21,257 nt of DNA from assembly GCA_002862325.1 (NCBI GenBank), contig PKCT01000166.1, forward strand, positions 1-21,257, read 5' to 3'. Shown here one piece after another: positions 7,110-12,903 of the stretch. Position numbers and translations under genes: made by a program. The DNA comes from Phycisphaerae bacterium (GTDB lineage Bacteria > Planctomycetota > Phycisphaerae > Phycisphaerales > SM1A02). Each line of letters opens with the position of its first letter. Position 1 is the first letter of the stretch. The notes under the pieces are model-generated. The model ran no database searches. It saw only the letters and a program-made list of their open reading frames with translations, and was not told where the DNA came from.

Positions 7110-7766
7110 ATGAGCAGCCGTATCCCCATACCGTTTCCCACCGTGAAGCGGCTCTCGCTCTACCTTCGCGAGGTCGACCGTCTTCAAGCGCGCGGCGACA
7201 CCAGAGTGAGCTCCCGTCAACTGGGCAAGACGTTGGGTTTGACCGACACGCAGATTCGGAAAGACCTTTCGTTGTTCGGACAGTTCGGGCAGGCGGGGAT
7301 CGGCTACCTGCTCACCCCGCTCGGTGAGAGGCTTCGCGAAATCCTGGGCAAGGACCGTGTCTGGCGCACGGCGGTCGTCGGGGCGGGCCGTCTTGGACAG
7401 GCGATCATCTCCTACGGCCCCTTCGCGCGCGAAGGATTCCAGATCGCGGCCGTCTTCGACGCCGACCCCGGTCTGGTCGGCAAGACGGTCGAAGGTCAGG
7501 AGATTCTTTCGATGGAGAAGCTCGAGGAGATCATCAGCGACCACCAGATCCTGCTCGGTATCGTTTCGGTGCCGCAGGAGGCCGCCCAGGCGGTTGCCGA
7601 TCGACTCGTCGATGCCGGCGTTCTGGGCCTGCTGAACTTCGCCCCGACCCGACTCGATGTCGCGGACAGGGCGAGTGTGGCGAGCGTCGATTTCTCCTCT
7701 CGGCTGGAGAGACTTGCATTCCAGGTCTCGCTTGGATTGAAAGGAATGATCGATGTGGAGGAATAG
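7110..7766 (+). CDS. rex: Redox-sensing transcriptional repressor Rex
   Basis: Rex senses the NADH/NAD+ ratio and represses fermentation and respiration genes when NAD+ dominates. The 218-residue protein has the two expected domains. The first is an N-terminal winged helix (about 10-75) with the signature TQIRKDLSLFGQFGQAGIGY at 47-66. The second is a Rossmann domain with VVGAGRLGQA (89-98) and an acidic residue after the second strand (VFDAD) that selects NAD(H). The C-terminal helix (RLERLAFQVSLGLKG) matches the domain-swapped helix of the family. ATG 7110 is the natural start. The downstream lipoprotein gene begins 4 nt after the rex stop, with its ribosome site inside the end of rex, so the two are co-transcribed. 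The respiratory gene nuoA lies 9 kb away; any regulatory tie is untested. Confidence 0.96.
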   Translation: MSSRIPIPFPTVKRLSLYLREVDRLQARGDTRVSSRQLGKTLGLTDTQIRKDLSLFGQFGQAGIGYLLTPLGERLREILGKDRVWRTAVVGAGRLGQAIISYGPFAREGFQIAAVFDADPGLVGKTVEGQEILSMEKLEEIISDHQILLGIVSVPQEAAQAVADRLVDAGVLGLLNFAPTRLDVADRASVASVDFSSRLERLAFQVSLGLKGMIDVEE

Positions 7767-7770
7767 CGTT

Positions 7771-8382
7771 ATGGAAGTCTTGTCCTCGAGTCGTCTTGGG
7801 TTCGCCGCATTCGTTGGCGTCCTCTGCGGATGTGCAGGAACCGTCGGACCCAAACCCGATTCCGTGACTCGTGCCGCCTCCGTCCAAGCCCTCGAGAACG
7901 AGAACGAAACCCTGCGTCGTGAACTCGAGAGCTACAGGGATGAGGCGACTGCTCGTGAACGCACGATTGATCTGGCGATTCTGCCTCGTCCAACCTCGGT
8001 CGTGGAGGCCCGGGGTTCCGCGGTTCGGACCGGTCCCGGAGGCGATTCGCTCCAATGGAGAGTCCGCAGCGAGGACCGCCGGGGCCGGCTGGTGCAGACC
8101 ACCGGACCTGTGCGGGTGATGGCTGGGTGCTTTGACGAGGACGGTGCGACCGTCGATCTCGGGCGCTGGAAGCTTTCGCCCGATGCGTGGTCTCGATCGC
8201 TTCGGGAAGGAGTCCTGGGCGGCAGCTATGCCATCGACGTCCCTCTCGATCGTCCGCTTCCTCAGGGGGTGAGCGCAATTCAGGTCCGACTTGAACTCGA
8301 GGATCCGAGGTGCGACGCTACGCTCGAACTCAACTCGATCGTTCCCGTGATCCGGGACGATCCTCCGGAGAGCCGGTCATGA
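7771..8382 (+). CDS. Lipoprotein with short coiled coil
   Basis: A 203-residue putative lipoprotein. The N-terminus has a hydrophobic helix ending in a lipobox (L-C-G-C, Cys21), so it should be exported and lipidated. A short coiled coil follows (ALENENETLRRELESYRDEA, 40-59). The rest (about 75-195) looks beta-rich, with QWRVRSEDRRGRLVQTTGPV and IQVRLELEDP, and could be a small sandwich domain. I do not recognise the family. The start at 7771 is chosen over the in-frame ATG at 7753 because GGAGG (7757-7761) lies 9 nt upstream. That ribosome site is formed by the last codons of rex, implying translational coupling. The stop overlaps the ATG of the next small lipoprotein by 4 nt, so rex and both lipoproteins form one unit. 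Confidence 0.75.
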   Translation: MEVLSSSRLGFAAFVGVLCGCAGTVGPKPDSVTRAASVQALENENETLRRELESYRDEATARERTIDLAILPRPTSVVEARGSAVRTGPGGDSLQWRVRSEDRRGRLVQTTGPVRVMAGCFDEDGATVDLGRWKLSPDAWSRSLREGVLGGSYAIDVPLDRPLPQGVSAIQVRLELEDPRCDATLELNSIVPVIRDDPPESRS

Positions 8383-8609
8383 GTCGTCGAAACCCGCATG
8401 CTTCGCTGTGTCTGCGATGGGGCTTCGCCATCGCAGCGATTTCGGGTGGGCTCGGGGGGTGCCAGGAGGTCCTCTTCAAGAAGAACGCGACGCGTACGCA
8501 ATTCGAGACCCACGACCGTCTGAGGCAGCGTTACGTGCCGCTCGAGCAGGACAACGTCTTCGGTGAGCCCGAGCCGGCCCTTCGAGCCAGACTCTCGCCG
8601 AACGGCTGA
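8379..8609 (+). CDS. Small lipoprotein, unknown function
   Basis: A 76-residue protein with a basic N-terminus, a hydrophobic helix and a lipobox (L-G-G-C, Cys28), so probably a small lipidated envelope protein. The mature part is about 48 residues, Arg-rich at first (KKNATRTQFETHDRLRQRY) and ending with two Pro/Glu-containing turns. ATG 8379 overlaps the stop of the preceding lipoprotein gene (ATGA), a common coupled arrangement. A longer frame upstream exists only as overlap inside that gene. No family was recognised. The two adjacent lipoproteins behind rex may act together, but nothing in the sequence shows this. Confidence 0.65.
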   Translation: MSRRNPHASLCLRWGFAIAAISGGLGGCQEVLFKKNATRTQFETHDRLRQRYVPLEQDNVFGEPEPALRARLSPNG

Positions 8610-8634
8610 GATCGGATTATTGGCCAGTTTTGTG

Positions 8635-8713
8635 GACCGAGCACTCGGTCTGGGGCGTACCGATACGCAGAATCCTCCCTGGATGCGGCGGGCATTCGGT
8701 TTTGTTCCGAATG
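8635..8713 (+). repeat. Cluster of three perfect inverted repeats
   Basis: Within 80 bp there are three hairpins: GACCGAG/CTCGGTC (8635-8641 and 8644-8650, 2-nt centre), GCGTA/TACGC (8655-8659 and 8664-8668, CCGA loop) and CATTCGG/CCGAATG (8693-8699 and 8707-8713, 7-nt T-rich loop). They follow the stop of the small lipoprotein gene and precede a putative promoter. They may be terminators for the rex unit or a structured RNA; none has a strong T-run after it. Confidence 0.5.
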
Positions 8714-8722
8714 TCGCATGCA

Positions 8723-8750
8723 TTTGCAGGAACCAAACCGATGATAGACT
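8723..8750 (+). promoter_or_regulatory. Putative sigma-70-type promoter of amidase gene
   Basis: TTTGCA (8723-8728) and TAGACT (8745-8750) are separated by 16 nt, each matching the consensus at 4 of 6 positions. Transcription would start near 8757, giving an approximately 80-nt leader. That leader contains a perfect GGCTCG-TCCG-CGAGCC hairpin (8805-8820) just before the AAGGA ribosome site. The -10 hexamer is identical to those of metF and rex. Confidence 0.35.
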
Positions 8751-8837
8751 GGGCAGGTCTCGCGAGGGGAGTCCTGTAAGATCCAGGATCGTTCGATCGA
8801 CGGAGGCTCGTCCGCGAGCCGCGAAAAGGATACGAGG

Positions 8838-9500
8838 GTGCCGAAGAAGATCGACAACCACGAATCGGGTGTTCTCTCCCGAACCCAGATCGTCTGGGTG
8901 GCATTCGTTGCGAGCATGACGATATTCGGTGGTTTCTTCGTCTTCACCGGACCAGTCCAACTGACGCCTCCTCCCGCAGCCCGCGTGTCGGGACCGGTGG
9001 ACAGTTTGGAAGGGACCTCGTTCCTCGCGTCTGAAGATGTCCGCGACTGGACTCACATCGTCATCCATCATTCGGGTCTGCAGCTCGACGATCACGAGTC
9101 GATCGATCTGCGTCACCAACAGAACGGACTTCTGGGGAACGGCTACCACTTCGTCATCGGAAATGGATTCGGCCGTACGGCCGATGGTGCGATCGTGGCC
9201 ACCCGTCGTTGGGCGGAGCAGCGTCCCGGGGCGCATGTTGCGCCGACTCGACGCGGTGGAGCGACCGGGGCGGACAGCTTGAACATGAATTCGATCGGGA
9301 TCTGTCTCGTCGGTGACGGGGACCAGTCGAGCTTCTCCACCTCCCAGATTCGCAAGGTGATGGCTTTCGTCGTCCAGCTCTGCCGAGAGCACGACATCGC
9401 TCCGTCGAACGTCCTTCTGCACAGAGACGTGAGCGACGTGACCAGTCCAGGGCGTCTGTTTCCCGTCGCGGACTTCGAGCGATATCTCAACTCGATGTGA
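8838..9500 (+). CDS. Membrane-anchored PGRP/amidase_2-fold protein
   Basis: A 220-residue protein with an N-terminal membrane helix (about 17-38) and a periplasmic N-acetylmuramoyl-L-alanine amidase (Amidase_2/PGRP) domain (70-215). The family cleaves or binds the peptide-glycan link of peptidoglycan using zinc held by two His and a Cys or Asp. Seen here: IVIHHSG (His77), GNGYHFVIGNG with Tyr103, RRWAEQRPGAH, NSIGICLVGD and LLHRDVS (His195). The expected third ligand before the Pro-Gly is Ser203 (TSPGRLFP) instead of Cys/Asp, as in non-catalytic eukaryotic PGRPs. It may therefore bind rather than cut peptidoglycan. The GTG start has AAGGA 7 nt upstream (8826-8830). It is followed 50 nt later by the kinase gene. 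The fold is sure; activity is doubtful. Confidence 0.88.
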   Translation: MPKKIDNHESGVLSRTQIVWVAFVASMTIFGGFFVFTGPVQLTPPPAARVSGPVDSLEGTSFLASEDVRDWTHIVIHHSGLQLDDHESIDLRHQQNGLLGNGYHFVIGNGFGRTADGAIVATRRWAEQRPGAHVAPTRRGGATGADSLNMNSIGICLVGDGDQSSFSTSQIRKVMAFVVQLCREHDIAPSNVLLHRDVSDVTSPGRLFPVADFERYLNSM

Positions 9501-9550
9501 CAACCGCTTTCTCGAAGCGAGACTGAGGCGCGTTTCGCGTCCGGGATGCG

Positions 9551-10393
9551 ATGCCAGACCCACTGGAACTCTTTGGATATCCGGTTCTCGGCAGGCTCGG
9601 TGTGGGTGCCGCCAGCGTGATCTACAAGGTCAGGGAGCCCAGATCGACCAAGATCCACGCGCTGAAGCACGTCGTCCGACATGGCGAGAAGGACCAGCGG
9701 TTTCTCGAGCAGGTGATTCACGAGCACCGGATCGGATCACAGCTCGATCATCCGTGTGTCCGCCACATCGGAAAGTTGCTGAAGAAGCGGAAGCTATTCA
9801 AGGTGACCGAGCTCGGACTGTTGATGGAGCACATCGACGCGTCCGGTCTCGAGGCGATTCCGCGACTCCGAACGCTCGATGTCGTCCGCATCTTTGTGCA
9901 GATCGGCGAGGCGATCGATTCGATGCACCAGAAGGGCTTCGTGCACGCAGATCTCAAGCCCACGAACGTGTTGGTGGGCAAGAATCTCGTGAAGGTGATC
10001 GATCTTGGGCAGGCCTGTCCGACCGGCACTCGGAAGCAGCGGATACAGGGCACGCCCGGATACATCGCTCCTGAACAGGCGCACAGGAAGCGGATCACCG
10101 AACGTACCGATGTGTACAACTTCGGTGCGACGCTCTACTGGACCATGACGCGCGAGGTCATCCCAACCGCCCTGCCCCCGGGATCGATGGACGGGCTGAG
10201 TCGCGGTCCGATCGAGCCTTCGAGAATCCTTGCGCCTCGACCCATGGCCGAATTGGCCGATGGCGTCCCAGCGAAGCTCGACGAACTCGTTGCCCATTGC
10301 GTCCAGGTGTCGCGGGGGGATCGTCCCGTGGGGATGGGGCCGGTAATCACGGGGCTCCGCGGTATCGAACGAGACCTTCTTCGTGAGTCCTAG
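9551..10393 (+). CDS. Serine/threonine protein kinase, kinase domain only
   Basis: A 280-residue Hanks-type kinase without membrane helix or sensor domain, so probably cytosolic. Motifs in order: glycine loop GRLGVGAASVIYKV (14-27), Lys39 in HALKHV, helix-C Glu58, catalytic loop HADLKPTN (132-139, Asp134), metal-binding DLG (151-153, replacing DFG), APE (173-175), and Asp187 in the DVYNFG segment. All essential residues are present, so it should be active. The activation loop is short with few Ser/Thr (PTGTRKQRIQGTPGY). ATG 9551 starts immediately before the domain. Its end overlaps the following HAD gene by 11 nt, suggesting coupled expression. The FHA-sigma fusion 1.3 kb downstream is a plausible reader of its phosphorylation, but that is inference. 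Confidence 0.93.
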   Translation: MPDPLELFGYPVLGRLGVGAASVIYKVREPRSTKIHALKHVVRHGEKDQRFLEQVIHEHRIGSQLDHPCVRHIGKLLKKRKLFKVTELGLLMEHIDASGLEAIPRLRTLDVVRIFVQIGEAIDSMHQKGFVHADLKPTNVLVGKNLVKVIDLGQACPTGTRKQRIQGTPGYIAPEQAHRKRITERTDVYNFGATLYWTMTREVIPTALPPGSMDGLSRGPIEPSRILAPRPMAELADGVPAKLDELVAHCVQVSRGDRPVGMGPVITGLRGIERDLLRES

Positions 10394-11075
10394 TCGTCGA
10401 AGACGGGATCTCGTACTGATCGATCTGGATGGCACGCTGATCGACTCGGTGGATGGGATTCACGCGGCGTGTGTGAGGATGTCGGAGTCCCTTGGAATCG
10501 AGCCGCCGTCACTGGAATTTGTGCATCGAAGCATCGGGCGTGGGGCGGATGTTCTCGTAGGCGAGATTCTGTCCGGTGGGCCGGAGTCGGAGTCTCGTGA
10601 CGCTCGGCACCAGAAGGCGCGGGCGGCCTTTGACCATGCGTATCTTGAATGCTGGCAGGATGGAACAAGAGTACGGCAGGGGGTGTTCGAGACGCTCGAG
10701 GCGTTGGTCTCGGAGGGACGAGAAGCGATCATCGCCACGAACAAACCGGGTCGTGCGGCGGATGCGATCGTCCGGTACCTCGGGTTGGATAGGTTCGTAT
10801 CCTGCCTAGCGACGCCCGACCAGGCAGGATCTCGGAAGCCCGACTCAGCTTTCGTGGATTACGCACTGACTGGACGAAGCCGATTGCGCAGCGTTCTGAT
10901 TGGTGACTCGATGGTGGACGCGCAGACGGCTGTGAATGCTGGAATCCCGTTTTTAGCGATTGCAGGGGGGTATAACCAGGGAGTCCGAATTGAAGATTCA
11001 GATATCCGGGATTCGCTGATGGCACAATCCTGGGCGGATGTTCAGGCCGCCCTGGTTGCCATTGATTCGTTGTAG
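10383..11075 (+). CDS. HAD-family phosphatase, phosphoglycolate phosphatase-like
   Basis: A 230-residue HAD superfamily hydrolase. Motif I is DLDGTLIDS (14-22, nucleophile Asp14 and Asp16), followed by a helical cap. Motif II is Thr in IIATNKP, motif III Lys in GSRKPDSA, and motif IV IGDSMVDAQTAVNAG. This is the layout of subclass I enzymes such as Gph, which hydrolyses 2-phosphoglycolate, but related enzymes act on many small phosphates. The GTG start at 10383 lies inside the end of the kinase gene (11-nt overlap) and places motif I at the usual distance from the N-terminus. Coupling to a kinase is suggestive, yet HAD cap-C1 enzymes rarely act on proteins; a housekeeping role is more likely. 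The gene converges on the Rrf2 gene. Confidence 0.88.
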   Translation: MSPSRRRRDLVLIDLDGTLIDSVDGIHAACVRMSESLGIEPPSLEFVHRSIGRGADVLVGEILSGGPESESRDARHQKARAAFDHAYLECWQDGTRVRQGVFETLEALVSEGREAIIATNKPGRAADAIVRYLGLDRFVSCLATPDQAGSRKPDSAFVDYALTGRSRLRSVLIGDSMVDAQTAVNAGIPFLAIAGGYNQGVRIEDSDIRDSLMAQSWADVQAALVAIDSL

Positions 11076-11102
11076 GACTCTGAGTCGATCCGCCTCAGGC
11101 GG
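11076..11102. terminator. Tandem small hairpins between HAD and Rrf2 genes
   Basis: Directly after the HAD stop (11073-11075) comes GACTC-T-GAGTC (11076-11086), then CCGCC-TCA-GGCGG (11090-11102) followed by TTT. The loop of the second is the complement of the Rrf2 TGA stop (11095-11097). The short stems make a shared terminator plausible but not certain. Confidence 0.4.
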
Positions 11103-11577
11103 TTTGGCCGTTGGTCGCGTGACCGTTGGATGACTCGCCATTCGACATCCCGAGGAACCGTTCGGTCTGAGGCATCTCCAGCTTCTCGCGAGGAGGGGAG
11201 CCGGTGAAGACCGCAAACGTCGTTTGGTCGAGGAAGCGGTCGACGGAGTCAGCGACCTGCTTGAGCCGCTCGTGGATCGGCCCGGGCGGGAAGGGACAGA
11301 CGTAATCGGTCTCAGGACGCTCGAAGATCACCCAGACGTCCCTAAGTGTGATATTCCACGGGGGCTTGGCCAAAGCGTAGCCACCGCCCGGACCGGGAGA
11401 TCCATTGACGATGCCTGCTTGGCTGAGCGCTGAGAGAAGCTTTGCGACAAAGGGCTTTTGCAGATCCCTGGCCTCTGCTACGTCGGCGGCGGATACCCTT
11501 TGGGTACCTGTTTCGCGCCAAAGCTCGGCGAGGTAACCAACGGCGGCGATTGCGGTTTCAGTCTGCTTACCGTACAT
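11095..11577 (-). CDS. Rrf2-family regulator with a single cysteine
   Basis: A 160-residue Rrf2-type winged-helix regulator. Seen: the N-terminal QTETAIAAVGYLAEL helix, the recognition region VSAADVAEARDLQKPFVAKLLSAL, and the wing GIVNGSPGPGGGYALAKPP, the family hallmark. Iron-sulfur members (IscR, NsrR, RsrR) carry three Cys in the loop after the dimerisation helix begins. Here only one is left (Cys94 in DYVCPFPPGP), and the loop appears shortened, going straight to IHERLKQVADSVDRFLDQTTFAVF. A [2Fe-2S] cluster with the usual ligands is therefore unlikely. The tail (about 135-160) is polar and probably disordered. ATG 11577 is preferred to GTG 11583 because it matches the usual family start; neither has a ribosome site. 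It is divergent from the FHA-sigma gene, with an inverted repeat between them. Confidence 0.9.
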   Translation of the reverse strand: MYGKQTETAIAAVGYLAELWRETGTQRVSAADVAEARDLQKPFVAKLLSALSQAGIVNGSPGPGGGYALAKPPWNITLRDVWVIFERPETDYVCPFPPGPIHERLKQVADSVDRFLDQTTFAVFTGSPPREKLEMPQTERFLGMSNGESSNGHATNGQTA

Positions 11578-11597
11578 ACTCACGGTGTCGTTGGCTT

Positions 11598-11636
11598 CAA
11601 GGTCGTAGATTCAGAGAACTTCAGATATTGACCTTG
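11598..11636. promoter_or_regulatory. Inverted repeat in the Rrf2 / FHA-sigma divergent region
   Basis: CAAGGTC (11598-11604) and GACCTTG (11630-11636) are perfect inverted copies, 32 bp centre to centre, about three helical turns. Between them TTCAGA occurs twice 10 bp apart (11610-11615, 11620-11625). The right arm overlaps TTGACC (11628-11633), a possible -35 for the sigma gene, with GATAAA 20 nt further on (11654-11659). A regulator binding here could control both genes; the neighbouring Rrf2 protein is the natural candidate. Confidence 0.4.
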
Positions 11637-11719
11637 GAATCGAGAGTGAGAGCGATAAAAGCGGTCAATGGGGCATCGACCCCTTTCATTACACCAGGTT
11701 TCCAGCGCAGAGGACTGCG

Positions 11720-12706
11720 ATGTCCGAATCAACACGACGCATTGAACTCGTCCTGAGTGATGGGCGCCGCCTCTCCACGGAGGACCCGAGCGTCGAAATC
11801 ACGGAGCGGGATGTCGTCGTTGGGCGTGGTCAGGATGCCGATCTTGTCATTCCGGATGACACTGTCAGTCGCCGTCACTTCAAGATCCGATCCGATTCCG
11901 AGGGGCGTTGGTATATCAGTGATCTCGGCAGTCGTTCGGGAACCAGCATCAATTGGATGGCGTTGGATTCCGATGAAGAGGTCCGGGTTCGATCCGGCGA
12001 TCGGGTTCGCACCGGCCAGACCGATGTGATGCTGTCGTTTCCGGGTGGCGACGGTCCCGCGGATCCGGTCTCGGCCGAACGGCTCGAGGAGCCGTCGGCG
12101 GACACCGCGGTGGACGAGTTTCAGACGCGGGGAAGTCTCCTGATTCGGTTGAACGCAGAGGGGACCGATGAACGCGAAGTCGGTTGGCAGGATTTCTACG
12201 ATCGATACGTTCCGCTGATCACGGGCTTCGCTCGTCGCGCCGGTGCGAAGGACGAAGAAGCCGAGGATGTCGCCCACGAGGTGATGGCGAACTTCTTCCG
12301 GGCATCCGAGAGGTTCGAATACAACCCAGAGACCGGGCGATTCCGTGGCTATCTCAAGGCGGCGACCTTGAACGCGATGCGAGCGAGATGGCGGAAGCAG
12401 CGTCCGATGGTGGACGTCGACGCGGGTACGGATCTTCCGATCGAGGATCGGTGCAACGTCGACGAAGCGTGGGACCGGGAGTGGACCCGAAATCTGATCT
12501 CCCGCGCGCTCGCGATGGTTCGACATTCGGGCAAGCAGTCCGAGCAGTCCTGGGAGGCTTTCGAGCTTTACGGAAGACGTGGAGTACCGATCGAAGAGGT
12601 TTCGGAAAGGCTCGGCATGAAGCCTGACGCCATTCGACAGGCGAAGAGTCGGATCGCTCGCCAGGTCCGACAGGAGATCGAACGACTGCGGGCCGAGGAG
12701 GGGTGA
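11720..12706 (+). CDS. FHA domain fused to ECF-type sigma factor
   Basis: A 328-residue fusion. Residues about 30-108 form an FHA (phosphothreonine-binding) domain: VVVGRGQDADLVI (Arg36), TVSRRHFKI (Ser50, Arg51, His53) and DLGSRSGT (68-75), where the usual Asn of NGT is Ser. A polar linker (110-138) with Thr129 and Thr136 follows. Then comes a sigma-70 region 2-like domain (157-225; WQDFYDRYVPLITGFARRAG, EEAEDVAHEVMANFF, RFRGYLKAATLNAMRARWR). Last is a region 4 helix-turn-helix (272-325; GVPIEEVSERLGMKPDAIRQAKSRI). The sigma part resembles planctomycete ECF factors whose genes often lie near Ser/Thr kinases. It probably recruits RNA polymerase under control of a phosphorylated partner or its own linker. 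No anti-sigma gene is adjacent. A kinase gene sits 1.3 kb upstream. Domains are clear; the switch mechanism is inference. Confidence 0.92.
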   Translation: MSESTRRIELVLSDGRRLSTEDPSVEITERDVVVGRGQDADLVIPDDTVSRRHFKIRSDSEGRWYISDLGSRSGTSINWMALDSDEEVRVRSGDRVRTGQTDVMLSFPGGDGPADPVSAERLEEPSADTAVDEFQTRGSLLIRLNAEGTDEREVGWQDFYDRYVPLITGFARRAGAKDEEAEDVAHEVMANFFRASERFEYNPETGRFRGYLKAATLNAMRARWRKQRPMVDVDAGTDLPIEDRCNVDEAWDREWTRNLISRALAMVRHSGKQSEQSWEAFELYGRRGVPIEEVSERLGMKPDAIRQAKSRIARQVRQEIERLRAEEG

Positions 12707-12789
12707 TCCCAACCCGGCCGATGCCAGGATCATTCGATTCTCCTCCGCCTTTCAGTGGACATCGACGGATCAAGAGTCAACCTTGGGAG

Positions 12790-12822
12790 GCTCGGGGACG
12801 GAAGAAGCTCGGGGACGGAAGA
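12790..12822 (+). repeat. 17-bp tandem duplication upstream of GH16 gene
   Basis: GCTCGGGGACGGAAGA occurs at 12790-12805 and again at 12807-12822, a 17-bp period. It lies in the 197-bp gap between the FHA-sigma gene and the GH16 gene, about 80 nt upstream of the latter. Its role is unknown; it could be replication slippage. Nothing else distinct was seen in this gap except the GGAG ribosome site at 12893-12896. Confidence 0.5.
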
Positions 12823-12903
12823 GCTAGGGGCCGGCAACGCTGGGATCCGTCGTGACGACACGGTCGGGCGGATCGGGGCGGCGCACGTAGCTGGAGTGAA
12901 GAC

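Noticed and set aside
8280..9563. 427-codon minus-strand frame across lipoprotein and amidase genes
   Set aside because: It covers three plus-strand genes and the hairpin-rich gap and has no domain; a shadow of high-GC coding sequence.
11729..12733. 334-codon minus-strand frame
   Set aside because: Antisense to the FHA-sigma fusion, whose motifs are unambiguous.
12707..12903. Riboswitch upstream of the GH16 gene
   Set aside because: The G-rich stretch and GTCGT-G-ACGAC palindrome do not match any riboswitch consensus I know, including cyclic-di-GMP types.
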